Assembly: GCF_051020955.1 (NCBI RefSeq)
Contig: NW_027477041.1
Span: 1-64,000, forward strand
Direction of reading: 5' to 3'
Length of the DNA stretch: 64,000 nucleotides
From: Megalopta genalis
Lineage: Eukaryota > Arthropoda > Insecta > Hymenoptera > Halictidae
Below the pieces are notes generated by a model. The model made no database searches, was not told the origin of the DNA, and saw only the letters and a list, made by a program, of their open reading frames with translations. A program made the position numbers and the translations under genes. Positions 49,053 to 62,840 of the stretch are shown in pieces. Within the stretch, counting starts at the first letter, position 1; every line of letters begins with the position of its first letter.

Positions 49053-51242
49053 CGTATCTTTATAAACTTGCGATATAAGTGAAATAGTTTCAAATGGAGG
49101 CGAAACGAACGAGTTAGCTTCAAATCCATGCGAGACACATGATTTAGCTTCTAATCAATGCGATGTAGAAGGTTTAGCTTCAAACCCACGCGAAACAAAT
49201 GATTTAGCTTCAAACATTTGGGGTATAAGTGATATAGCTTCAAATGCAGACTAATCAAACGAGTTAGCTTAAAAATCCACGCGATACACATGATTTATCT
49301 TCAAACACTTGCGGAATAAGTGATGTAGATTCAACTGCAGGCAAAACGAACGTGTTAGTTTCAAATCCATGCGAAACACATGATATAGTTGCTAATCAAT
49401 GTGATGTAGAAGGTTTAGCTTCAAATCCATGCGATACACAAGATTTAGCTTCAAATCAATGCGATGTAGAAGGTTCAGCTTCAAATCCATGCGACACATA
49501 TGATTTAGCTTCAAATACTTGCGATATAAGTGATATAGCTTCAAAAGCTGGAGGAACAAACGAGGTGGCTTCAATTCCATGCGAAACAAATGATTTAGCT
49601 TCAAATCAATGCGAAGTAGAAGGTGTAGCTTCAAATCCATGCAAAACAAATGGTTTAGCTACAAATACTTGTGATATACATTATTTAGCTACAACTGCAT
49701 GCGGAACTAACGAGCTAGCTTCAAAACCATGCTAAACACACGATTTATCTTCAAATCAATGCGATGTAGAAGGTTTGCTTCAAATCTATAAGAGGTAGAT
49801 GGTTTAGCTTCAAATCAATGGAATATAGAAGGTTTAACTTCAAATAAATGCGATGTAGAAGGTTTAGCTTCAAATCCATGCGATACACAAGATTTAGCTT
49901 CAAATCAATGCGATGTAGTAGGTTCAGCTTCAAATCCACGCGATACACATGATTAAGCTTCAAATACTTGCGATATAAGTGATATAGCTTCAAAAGCTGT
50001 AGGAACAAACAAGGTAGCTTCAACTCCATGCGAGACACACGATTTACCAACAAAACAATGCGATGTAGAATGTTTAGCTTCAAATCCATACGAAACACAT
50101 GATTTAGCTTCAAATACTTGCGATATAAGTGATATAGCTTCAAAAGCTGGAGGAACAAAGGAGGTGGCTTCAATTCCATGCGAAATAAATGATTTAGCTT
50201 CAAATCAATGCGAAGTAGAAGGCGTAGTTTCAAATCCATGCGAAACAAATGGTTTAGCTACAAATACTTGTGATATACATTATTTAGCTACAACTGCATG
50301 CGAAACTAACGAGTTAGCTTCAAATCCATGCGAAACACACGATTTATCTTCAAATCAATGCGATGTAGAAGGTTTGTTTCAAATCTATAAGAGGTAGATG
50401 ATTTAGCTGCAAATCAATGGAATATAGAAGGTTTAGCTTCAAATAAATGCGATGTAGAAGGTTTAGCTTCAAATCCATGCGATACACAGGATTTAGCTTC
50501 AAATCAATGCGACGTAGTAGGTTCAGCTTCAAATCCATGCGACACATATGATTTAGCTTCAAATACATGCGATATAAGTGATATTGCTTCAAAAGCTGGA
50601 GGAATAAACGAGGTGGCTTCAATTACATGCGAAACAAATGATTTAGCTTCAAATCAATGCGAAGTAGAAGTCGTATCTTCATAAACTTGCGATATAAGTG
50701 ACATAGTTTGAAATGGAGGCGAAACGAACGAGTTAGCTTCAAATCCATGCGAGACACATGATTTAGCTTCTAATCAATGCGATGTAGAAGGTTTAGCTTC
50801 AAACCCACGCGAAACAAATGATTTAGCTTCAAACATTTGGGGTATAAGTGATATAGCTTCAAATGCAGACTAATCAAACGAGTTAGCTTAAAAATCCACG
50901 CGATACACATGATTTATCTTCAAGCACTTGCGGAATAAGTGATGTAGATTCAACTGCAGGCAAAACGAACGAGTTAGTTTCAAATCCATGCGAAACACAT
51001 GATATAGCTGCTAATCAATGTGATGTAGAAGGTTTAGCTTCAAATCCATGCGATACACAAGATTTAGCTTCAAATCAATGCGATGTAGAAGGTTCAGCTT
51101 CAAATCCATGCGACACATATGATTTAGCTTCAAATACTTGCGATATAAGTGATATAGCTTCAAAAGCTGGAGGAATAAACGAGGTGGCTTCAATTACATG
51201 CGAAACAAATGATTTAGCTTCAAATCAATGCGAAGTAGAAGG
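49053..51242 (+). repeat. 2,190-bp HOR (73 units), copy 2 (complete)
   Basis: This complete copy lies between two CGTATCTTTATAAAC units at 49053 and 51243. It shares ATTAAGC near 49953 with the next copy, while copy 1 reads differently there (CATATGATTTAGC near 43167), so copies 2 and 3 are closest to each other. Confidence 0.94.
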
Positions 51243-53358
51243 CGTATCTTTATAAACTTGCGATATAAGTGAAATAGTTTCAAATGGAGGCGAAACGAAC
51301 GAGTTAGCTTCAAATCCATGCGAGACACATGATTTAGCTTCTAATCAATGCGATGTAGAAGGTTTAGCTTCAAACCCACGCGAAACAAATGATTTAGCTT
51401 CAAACATTTGGGGTATAAGTGATATAGCTTCAAATGCAGACTAATCAAACGAGTTAGCTTAAAAATCCACGCGATACACATGATTTATCTTCAAACACTT
51501 GCGGAATAAGTGATGTAGATTCAACTGCAGGCAAAACGAACGTGTTAGTTTCAAATCCATGCGAAACACATGATATAGTTGCTAATCAATGTGATGTAGA
51601 AGGTTTAGCTTCAAATCCATGCGATACACAAGATTTAGCTTCAAATCAATGCGATGTAGAAGGTTCAGCTTCAAATCCATGCGACACATATGATTTAGCT
51701 TCAAATACTTGCGATATAAGTGATATAGCTTCAAAAGCTGGAGGAACAAACGAGGTGGCTTCAATTCCATGCGAAACAAATGATTTAGCTTCAAAACAAT
51801 GCGAAGTAGAAGGTGTAGCTTCAAATCCATGCAAAACAAATGGTTTAGCTACAAATACTTGTGATATACATTATTTAGCTACAACTGCATGCGGAACTAA
51901 CGAGCTAGCTTCAAAACCATGCGAAACACACGATTTATCTTCAAATCAATGCGATGTAGAAGGTTTGCTTCAAATCTATAAGAGCTAGATGGTTTAGCTT
52001 CAAATCAATGGAATATAGAAGGTTTAACTTCAAATAAATGCGATGTAGAAGGTTTAGCTTCAAATCCATGCGATACACAAGATTTAGCTTCAAATCAATG
52101 CGATGTAGTAGGTTCAGCTTCAAATCCACGCGATACACATGATTAAGCTTCAAATACTTGCGATATAAGTGATATAGCTTCAAAAGCTGTAGGAACAAAC
52201 AAGGTAGCTTCAACTCCATGCGAGACACACGATTTACCAACAAAACAATGCGATGTAGAATGTTTAGCTTCAAATCCATACGAAACACATGATTTAGCTT
52301 CAAATACTTGCGATATAAGTGATATAGCTTCAAAAGCTGGAGGAACAAAGGAGGTGGCTTCAATTCCATGCGAAATAAATGATTTAGCTTCAAATCAATG
52401 CGAAGTAGAAGGCGTAGTTTCAAATCCATGCGAAACAAATGGTTTAGCTACAAATACTTGTGATATACATTATTTAGCTACAACTGCATGCGAAACTAAC
52501 GAGTTAGCTTCAAATCCATGCGAATCACACGATTTATCTTCAAATCAATGCGATGTAGAAGGTTTGTTTCAAATCTATAAGAGGTAGATGATTTAGCTGC
52601 AAATCAATGGAATATAGAAGGTTTAGCTTCAAATAAATGCGATGTAGAAGGTTTAGCTTCAAATCCATGCGATACACAGGATTTAGCTTCAAATCAATGC
52701 GACGTAGTAGGTTCAGCTTCAAATCCATGCGACACATATGATTTAGCTTCAAATACATGCGATATAAGTGATATTGCTTCAAAAGCTGGAGGAATAAACG
52801 AGGTGGCTTCAATTACATGCGAAACAAATGATTTAGCTTCAAATCAATGCGAAGTAGAAGTCGTATCTTCATAAACTTGCGATATAAGTGACATAGTTTG
52901 AAATGGATGCGAAACGAACGAGTTAGCTTCAAATCCATGCGAGACACATGATTTAGCTTCTAATCAATGCGATGTAGAAGGTTTAGCTTCAAACCCACGC
53001 GAAACAAATGATTTAGCTTCAAACATTTGGGGTATAAGTGATATAGCTTCAAATGCAGACTAATCAAACGAGTTAGCTTAAATATCCACGCGATACACAT
53101 GATTTATCTTCAAGCACTTGCGGAATAAGTGATGTAGATTCAACTGCAGGCAAAACGAACGAGTTAGTTTCAAATCCATGCGAAACACATGATATAGCTG
53201 CTAATCAATGTGATGTAGAAGGTTTAGCTTCAAATCCATGCGATACACAAGATTTAGCTTCAAATCAATGCGATGTAGAAGGTTCAGCTTCAAATCCATG
53301 CGACACATATGATTTAGCTTCAAATACTTGCGATATAAGTGATATAGCTTCAAAAGCT
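51243..53358 (+). repeat. 2,190-bp HOR (73 units), copy 3 (right end exchanged)
   Basis: It is directly adjacent to copy 2 in the same register. It leaves the pattern at about 53359 (GCTGTAGG instead of GCTGGAGG) and continues as block H, exactly as copy 1 does at 44390. Private differences include AAAACAATGCG near 51793 and AAGAGCTAG near 51979. Confidence 0.93.
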
Positions 53359-56306
53359 GTAGGAACAAACGAGGTAGCTTCAAATCCATGCGAAACACAT
53401 GATTCAGCTGCAAATCAATGCGATGTAGAAGGTTTAGCTTCAAATCCATTCGAAACACATGATTTAGATTCAAATCAATTCGAAGTACAATGCTTAGATT
53501 CAAATCCATGCGAAACAAATGATATAGCTTCAAATGAATGCGAAGTAGAAGGCTTAGCTTCAAATCCATGCAAAACAAATGGTTTAGCTACAAATACTTG
53601 TGATATACGTCATTTAGCTACAATTGCATGCGAAACGAACGAGTTAGCTTCAAATCCATGCGATTCACATTATTTAGCTTCAAATCAATGCGATGTAGAA
53701 GGTTTAGCTTCAAATCCATGCGATACACAAGATTTAGCTTCAAATCAATGCGATGTAGTAGGATCAGCTCCTAATACATGCCACACATATGATTTAGCTT
53801 CAAATACTTGCGATATAAGTGATATAGCTTCAAAAGCTGTAGGAACAAACGAGGTAGCTTCAATTCCATGCGAGACACATGATATAGCTTCAAATCAATG
53901 CGATGTAGAAGGTTTAGCTTCAAATCCACGCGAAACGAATGACTTAGCTTCAAACACTTGGGGTATAAGTGACATAGCTTCAAATGGAGACTAATGAAAC
54001 GAGTTAGCTTTAAAATCCACGCGATATACATGATTTAGCTTCAAATACTTGCGATATAAGTGATATAGCTTCAAAAGCTGGAGGAACAAACGAGGAAGCT
54101 TCAATTCCATGCGAAACAAATGATTTAACTTCAAATCAATGCGAAGTAGAAGGCTTAGCTTCAGATCCATGCGATACACAAGATTTAGCTTCAAATCAAT
54201 GCGATGTAGTAGGTTCAGCTTCAAATCCTTGCGATATAAGTGATATAGCTTCAAAAGCAGGAGGAACAAACGAGGTAGCTTCAATTCTATGCGAAACAAA
54301 TGATTTAGCTTCAAATCAATGCGAAGTAGAAGGCGTAGCTTCAAATCCATTCGAAACAAATGGTTTAGCTACAAATACTTGTGATATAAATTATTTAGCT
54401 ACAACTGCATGCGAAACTAACGAGTTAGCTTCAAATCTATGCGAAACACACGATTTATCTTCAAATCAACGCGATGTAGAAGGTTTAGCTCCAAATCCAT
54501 GCGATACACATGATTAAGCTTCAAATCAATGCGATGTAGATAGTTTGCTTCAAATCCATGCGATATACAAGATTTAGCTTCAAATCAATGCGATGTAGTA
54601 GGTTCAGCTTCAAATCCATGCGATATAAGTGATATAGCTTCAAAAGCAGGAGGAACAAACGAGTTAGCTTCAAATCTATGCGAAACACACGATTTATCTT
54701 CAAATCAATGCGATGTAGAAGGTTTAGCTTCAAATCCATGCGATACACAAGATTTAGCTTCAAATGAATGCGATGTAGTAGGTTCAGCTTCAAATCCATG
54801 CGATATAAGTGATATAGCTTCAAAAGCAGGAGGAACAAACGAGTTAGCTTCAAATCTATGCGAAACACACGATTTATCTTCAAATCAATGCGATGTAGAA
54901 GGTTTAGCTTCAAATCCATGCGATACACAAGATTTAGCTTCAAATGAATGCGATGTAGTAGGTTCAGCTACAAATCCATGCGACACATATGATTTAGTTT
55001 CAAATACTTGCGATGTAGAAGGTTTTGCTTCAAATCCATCCAAAACACGTGATTTATCTTCCAATTAATGCGAAGTAGGAGGCTTAGCTTCAAATCCAAG
55101 CGAATCAAATTGTTTAGCTTCACATACTTGTGATATACGTTATTTAGATTTAACTGCATGCGCAACGAACGAGTTAGCTTCAAATCTATGCGAAACAAAC
55201 GATTTATCTTCAAATCAATGCGATGTAGAAGGTTTAGCTTCAAATCAATTAGAGGTAGAAGGTTCAGCTTCAAATCAAAAGAATATAGAAGGTTTAGCTT
55301 CAAATAAATTCGATGTAGAAGGTTTAGCTTCAAATCCATACGACACACATGATTTAGATTCAAATCAATTCGAAGGACAAGGCTTAGATTCAAATCCAAG
55401 CGAAACAAATGATTTAGCTTCAAATGAATGCGAAGTATAAGGCTTAGCTTCAAATCCATGCAAAACAAATGGTTTAGCTACAAATACTTGTGATATACAT
55501 TATTTAGATACAACTGCATGCGAAACAAACGAGATACCTTCAATTCCATGCTATATACATGATTTAGCTTCAAATCAATGCGATGTAGTAGGTTTAGCTT
55601 CAAATCCATACGAAACACATGATTTAGCTTCAAATCAATTCGAAGGACAAGGCTTAGATTCAAATCCATACGAAACAAATGATTTATCTTCAAATCAATG
55701 CGATGTAGAAGGTTTAGCTTCAAATCCATGCGATACACAAGATTTAGCTTCAAATCAATGCGATGTATTAGGTTCAGCTTCAAATCCATTCGACACATAT
55801 GATTTAGCTTCAAATACTTGCGATATAAGTGATATAGCTTCAAAAGCTGTAGGAACAAACGAGATAGCTTTAATTCCATGCGAGAAACATGATTTAGATT
55901 CAAACCAATGCGATGTAGAAGGTTTAGCTTCAAATCCAAGCGTAACACGTGATTTAGCTTCAAATACTTGCGATATAAGTGATACAGCTTCAAAAGCAGG
56001 AGGAACAAACGAGGTAGCTTCAATTCCATGCGAAACAAATGATTTAGCTACAAATCAATGCGAAGTAGTAGGCGTAGCTTCAAATCCATGCGAAACAAAT
56101 GGTTTAGCTACAAATACTTGTGATATAGATTATTTAGCTACAACTGCATGCGAAACTAACGAGTTAGCATCAAATCCATGCGAAACACACGATTTATCTT
56201 CAAACAAATGCGATGTAGAAGGTTTGCTTCAAATCCATGCGATACACAAGATTTAACTTCAAATCAATGCGATGTAGAAGGTTCGGCTTCAAATCCACGC
56301 GATACA
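53359..56306 (+). repeat. ~3-kb HOR block H, copy 2 (rearranged)
   Basis: It matches 44390 onward at an offset of 8,969 bp. It then lacks seven units (210 bp, present near 45090-45300), after which the offset is 8,759. It gains six units (180 bp) at 54601-54960, making the offset 8,939. Confidence 0.92.
54601..54960 (+). repeat. Exact 180-bp (6-unit) tandem duplication
   Basis: Bases 54601-54780 and 54781-54960 are identical by direct reading. The other copies of block H (about 45841 and 59070) have only one. This is among the most recent events recorded in the window. Confidence 0.95.
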
Positions 56307-57540
56307 CATGATTAAGCTTCAAATCAATGCGATGTAGATAGTTTGCTTCAAATCCATGCGATATACAAGATTTAGCTTCAAATCACTGCGAAGTAGAAGG
56401 CGTAGCTTCAAATCCATGCGAAACAAATGGTTTAGCTACAAATACTTGTGATATACATTATTTAGCTACAACTGCATGCGAAACTAACGAGTTAGCTTCA
56501 AATCCATGCGAAACACACGATTTATCTTCAAATCAATGCGATGTAGAAGGTTTGCTTCAAATCTATAAGAGGTAGATGGTTTAGCTTCAAATCAAAGGAA
56601 TATAGAAGGTTTAGCTTCAAATAAATGCGATGTAGAAGGTTTAGCTTCAAATCCATGCGATACACAAGATTTAGCTTCAAATCAATGCGATGTAGTAGGT
56701 TCAGCTACAAATCCATGCGACACATATGATTTAGCTTCAAATACTTGCGATATAAGTGATATAGCTTCGAATACAGGCGAAACGGACGAGATAGCTTCAA
56801 ATCCATGCGAAACACATGAATCAGCTGCAAATCAATGCAATGTAGAAGGTTTAGCTTCAAATCCATGCGAAACACATGATTTAGCTGCAAATCAATGAGA
56901 TGTGGAAGGTTTAGCATCAAAACAATAAGAGGTAGAAGGTTTAGCTTCAAATCAATAGAATGTAGAAGGTTTAGCTTCAAATCAATTCGAAGGACAAGGC
57001 TTAGATTCAAATCCATGCGAAACAAATGATTTAGCTTCAAATGAATGCGAAGTAGAAGAATTAGCTTCAAATCCATGCAAAACAAATGGTTTAGCTACAA
57101 ATACTTGTGATATACATTATTTAGCTACAACTGCATGCGAAACGAACGAGTTAGCTTCAAATCCATGCGAAACTCATGATGTAGCTGCAAATCAATGTGA
57201 TGTAGATGGTTTAGCTTCAAATCCACGCGATACACATGATTAAGCTTCAAATCAATGCGATGTAGATAGTTTGCTTCAAATCCATTCGATATACAAGATT
57301 TAGCTTCAAATCAATGCGAAGTAGAAGGCGTAGCTTCAAATCCATTCGAAACAAATGGTTTAGCTACAAATACTTGTGATATACATTATTTAGCTACAAC
57401 TGCATGCGAAACTAACGAGTTAGCTTCAAATCTATGCGAAACACACGATTTATCTTCAAGTCAATGCGATGTAGAAGGTTTAGCTTCAAATCCATGCGAT
57501 ACACAAGATTTAGCTTCAAATGAATGCGATGTAGTAGTTT
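56307..57540 (+). repeat. Mixed monomers with several 29-bp units
   Basis: Three recurrent 29-bp units (near 56339, 56550 and 57269) and pieces of the 25-kb and 19-kb HORs are joined here. Units with GAATCAGCTGC near 56818 resemble 25745. No gene is seen. Confidence 0.84.
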
Positions 57541-60500
57541 CAGCTACAAATCCATGCGACACATATGATTTAGCTTCAAATACTTGCGATATAAGTGATA
57601 TAGCTTCAAAAGCTGTAGGAACAAACGAGGTAGCTTCAAATCCATGCGAAACACATGATTCAGCTGCAAATCAATGCGATGTAGAAGGTTTAGCTTCAAA
57701 TCCATTCGAAACACATGATTTAGATTCAAATCAATTCGAAGTACAATGCTTAGATTCAAATCCATGCGAAACAAATGATTTAGCTTCAAATGAATGCGAA
57801 GTAGAAGGCTTAGCTTCAAATCCATGCAAAACAAATGGTTTAGCTACAAATACTTGTGATATACGTCATTTAGCTACAATTGCATGCGAAACGAACGAGT
57901 TAGCTTCAAATCCATGCGATTCACATTATTTAGCTTCAAATCAATGCGATGTAGAAGGTTTAGCTTCAAATCCATGCGATACACAAGATTTAGCTTCAAA
58001 TCAATGCGATGTAGTAGGATCAGCTCCTAATACATGCCACACATATGATTTAGCTTCAAATACTTGCGATATAAGTGATATAGCTTCAAAAGCTGTAGGA
58101 ACAAACGAGGTAGCTTCAATTCCATGCGAGACACATGATATAGCTTCAAATCAATGCGATGTAGAAGGTTTAGCTTCAAATCCACGCGAAACGAATGACT
58201 TAGCTTCAAACACTTGGGGTATAAGTGATATAGCTTCAAATGGAGACTAATGAAACGAGTTAGCTTTAAAATCCACGCGATATACATGATTTAGCTTCAA
58301 ATACTTGCGATATAAGTGATGTAGGTTCAACTGCAGGCGAAACGAACGAGTTAGCTTCAAATCCATGCGAAACATATGATTTAGCTGGAAATCAATGTGA
58401 CGTAGAAGGTTTAGCTTCAAATCCTTGCGATACACAAGTTTTAGATTCAAATCAATGCGATGTAGAAGGTTTAGCTTCAAATCCATGCGACACAAATGAT
58501 TTAGCTTCAAATACTTGCGATATAAGTGATATAGCTTCAAAAGCTGGAGGAACAAACGAGGAAGCTTCAATTCCATGCGAAACAAATGATTTAACTTCAA
58601 ATCAATGCGAAGTAGAAGGCTTAGCTTCAGATCCATGCGATACACAAGATTTAGCTTCAAATCAATGCGATGTAGTAGGTTCAGCTTCAAATCCTTGCGA
58701 TATAAGTGATATAGCTTCAAAAGCAGGAGGAACAAACGAGGTAGCTTCAATTCTATGCGAAACAAATGATTTAGCTTCAAATCAATGCGAAGTAGAAGGC
58801 GTAGCTTCAAATCCATTCGAAACAAATGGTTTAGCTACAAATACTTGTGATATAAATTATTTAGCTACAACTGCATGCGAAACTAACGAGTTAGCTTCAA
58901 ATCTATGCGAAACACACGATTTATCTTCAAATCAACGCGATGTAGAAGGTTTAGCTCCAAATTCATGCGATACACATGATTAAGCTTCAAATCAATGCGA
59001 TGTAGATAGTTTGCTTCAAATCCATGCGATATACAAGATTTAGCTTCAAATCAATGCGATGTAGTAGGTTCAGCTTCAAATCCATGCGATATAAGTGATA
59101 TAGCTTCAAAAGCAGGAGGAACAAACGAGTTAGCTTCAAATCTATGCGAAACACACGATTTATCTTCAAATCAATGCGATGTAGAAGGTTTAGCTTCAAA
59201 TCCATGCGATACACAAGATTTAGCTTCATATGAATGCGATGTAGTAGGTTCAGCTACAAATCCATGCGACACATATGATTTAGTTTCAAATACTTGCGAT
59301 GTAGAAGGTTTTGCTTCAAATCCATCCAAAACACGTGATTTATCATCCAATTAATGCGAAGTAGGAGGCTTAGCTTCAAATCCAAGCGAATCAAATTGTT
59401 TATCTTCACATACTTGTGATATACGTTATTTAGATTTAACTGCATGCGCAACGAACGAGTTAGCTTCAAATCTATGCGAAACAAACGATTTATCTTCAAA
59501 TCAATGCGATGTAGAAGGTTTAGCTTCAAATCAATTAGAGGTAGAAGGTTCAGCTTCAAATCAAAAGAATATAGAAGGTTTAGCTTCAAATAAATTCGAT
59601 GTAGAAGGTTTAGCTTCAAATCCATACGACACACATGATTTAGATTCAAATCAATTCGAAGGACAAGGCTTAGATTCAAATCCAAGCGAAACAAATGATT
59701 TAGCTTCAAATGAATGCGAAGTATGAGGCTTAGCTTCAAATCCATGCAAAACAAATGGTTTAGCTACAAATACTTGTGATATACATTATTTAGATACAAC
59801 TGCATGCGAAACAAACGAGATACCTTCAATTCCATGCTATATACATGATTTAGCTTCAAATCAATGCGATGTAGTAGGTTTAGCTTCAAATCCATACGAA
59901 ACACATGATTTAGCTTCAAATCAATTCGAAGGACAAGGCTTAGATTCAAATCCATACGAAACAAATGATTTATCTTCAAATCAATGCGATGTAGAAGGTT
60001 TAGCTTCAAATCCATGCGATACACAAGATTTAGCTTCAAATCAATGCGATGTATTAGGTTCAGCTTCAAATCCATTCGACACATATGATTTAGCTTCAAA
60101 TACTTGCGATATAAGTGATATAGCTTCAAAAGCTGTAGGAACAAACGAGATAGCTTTAATTCCATGCGAGAAACATGATTTAGATTCAAACCAATGCGAT
60201 GTAGAAGGTTTAGCTTCAAATCCAAGCGTAACACGTGATTTAGCTTCAAATACTTGCGATATAAGTGATACAGCTTCAAAAGCAGGAGGAACAAACGAGG
60301 TAGCTTCAATTCCATGCGAAACAAATGATTTAGCTACAAATCAATGCGAAGTAGTAGGCGTAGCTTCAAATCCATGCGAAACAAATGGTTTAGCTACAAA
60401 TACTTGTGATATAGATTATTTAGCTACAACTGCATGCGAAACTAACGAGTTAGCATCAAATCCATGCGAAACGCACGATTTATCTTCAAACAAATGCGAT

Positions 60501-60592
60501 GTAGAAGGTTTGCTTCAAATCCATGCGATACACAAGATTTAACTTCAAATCAATGCGATGTAGAAGGTTCGGCTTCAAATCCACGCGATACA
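57541..60592 (+). repeat. ~3-kb HOR block H, copy 3
   Basis: It matches 44316-47293 at an offset of 13,225 bp without net indel up to about 60518, and matches 53285-56306 beyond that point (TTTAACTTC and GGTTCGGC units near 60540-60570). It thus carries the unrearranged interior of copy 1 with the right end of copy 2. Confidence 0.92.
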
Positions 60593-62840
60593 CAAGATTT
60601 AGCTTCAAATCAATTCGAAGTACAATGCTTAGATTCAAATCCATGCGAAACAAATGATTTAGCTTCAAATCAATGCGATGTAGAAGGTTCAGCTTCAAAT
60701 CCATGCAACACATATGATTTAGCTTCAAATACTTGCGATATAAGTGATATAGCTTCAAAAGCTGGAGGAACAAACGAGGTGGCTTCAATTCCATGCGAAA
60801 CAAATGATTTAGATTCAAATCAATGCGAAGTAGAAGGCGTAGCTTCAAATCCATGCGAAACAAATGGTTTAGGTACAAATACTTGTGATATAGATTATTT
60901 AGCTACAACTGCATGCGAAACTAACGAGTTAGCTTCAAATCCATGCGAAACACATGATTCAGCTGCAAATCAATGCGATGTAGAAGGTTTAGCTTCAAAT
61001 CCATGCAAAACAAATGGTTTAACTACAAATACTTGTGATATACATTATTTAGCTACAACTGCATGCGAAACGAACGAGTTAGCTTCAAATCCATGCGATA
61101 CACATGATTCAGCTTCAAATCAATGCGATGTAGAAGGTTTAGCTTCAAATCCATGCCATACTCAAGATTTAGCTTCCAATCATTGCGATGTAGAAGGTTT
61201 AGCTTGAAATCCATACGAAACACATGATTTAGCTTCAAATCAATTCGAAGGACAAGGCTTAGATTCAAATCCATGCGAAACAAATGATTTAGCTTCAAAT
61301 GAATGCGAAGTAGAAGACTTAGCTTCAAATCCATGCAAAACAAATGGTTTAGCTACAAATACTTGTGATATACATTATTTAGATACAACTGCATGCGAAA
61401 CGAACGAGTCAGCTTCAAATCCATGCGATACACATGATTTAGCTTCAAATCATTGCGATGTGGAAGATTTAGCTTCAAATCCATGCGACACACAAGATTT
61501 ACCTTCAAATCAATGCGATGTAGTAGGTTCAGATTCAAATCCATGCGACACATATGATTTAGCTTCAAATACTTGCGATATAAGTGATATAGCTTCAAAA
61601 GCTGGAGGAACAAACGCGGAAGCTTCAATTCCATGCGAAACAAATGATTTAACTTCAAATTAATGCGAAGTAGAAGGCTTAGCTTCAGATCCATGCGAAA
61701 CAAATGGATTAGCTACAAATACTTGTGATATACATTATTTAGCTACAACTGCATGCGGAACAAACAAGTTTGCTTCAAATCCATGCGAGACACATGATTT
61801 AGCTTCAAATCAATGCGATGTAGAAGGTTTAGCTTCAAATCAATAGAATATAGTAGGTTTAGCTTCAAATCAATGCGATGTAGAAGGTTTAGCTTCAAAT
61901 CCATACGAAACACATGATTTAGCTTCAAATCAATTCGAAGGACAAGGCTTAGATTCAAATCCATGCGAAACAAGTGATTTAGCTTCAAATGAAAGCGAAG
62001 TAGTAGGCTTAGCTTCAAATCCATGCAAACCAAATGGTTTAGCTACAAATACTTGTGATATACATTATTTAGCTACAACTTCATGCGAAACAAACGAGTT
62101 AGCGACAAATCCATGCGATACACATGATTCAGCTTCAAATCAATGCGATGTAGTAGGTTTAGCTTCAAATCCATGCGATACACAAGATTTAGCTTCAAAT
62201 CAATGCGATGTATTAGGTTCAGCTTCAAATCCATTCGACACATATGATTTAGCTTCAAATACTTGCGATATAAGTGATATAGCTTCAAAAGCTGGAGGAA
62301 CAAACGAGGTGGCTTCAATTCCATGCGAAACAAATGATTTAGCTTCCAATCATTGCGATGTAGAAGGTTTAGCTTCAAATCCATACGAAACACATGATTT
62401 AGCTTCAAATCAATTCGAAGGACAAGGCTTAGATTCAAATCCATGCGATGTAGTAGGTTTAGCTTCAAATCCATTCGGCACATATGATTTAGCTTCAAAT
62501 ACTTGCGATATAAGTGATATAGCTTCAAAAGTTGTAGGAACAAACGAGATAGCTTCAATTCCATGCGAGACACATGATATAGCTTCAAATCAATGCGATG
62601 TAGAAGGTTTAGCTTCAAATCCACGCGAAACGAATGACTTAGCTTCAAATACTTGCGAATATAAGTGATATAGCTTCAAAAGCTGTAGGAACAAACGAGA
62701 TAGCTTCAATTCCATGCGAGAAACATGATTTAGATTCAAATCAATGCGATGTAGAAGGTTTAGCTTCAAATACATGCGATACACAAGATTTAGCTTCAAA
62801 TCAATGCGATGTATTAGGTTCAGCTTCAAATCCATTCGAC
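60593..62840 (+). repeat. Mixed monomers with a ~361-bp local HOR
   Basis: The AGTTGTAGGAACAAACGAG unit near 62530 recurs about 361 bp later (near 62890). The period is 12 units plus one base, the extra base being in TGCGAATATAAG near 62655. Upstream, 61100-62100 contains repeated GAAGGACAAGG-containing groups. I see no gene. Confidence 0.84.
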
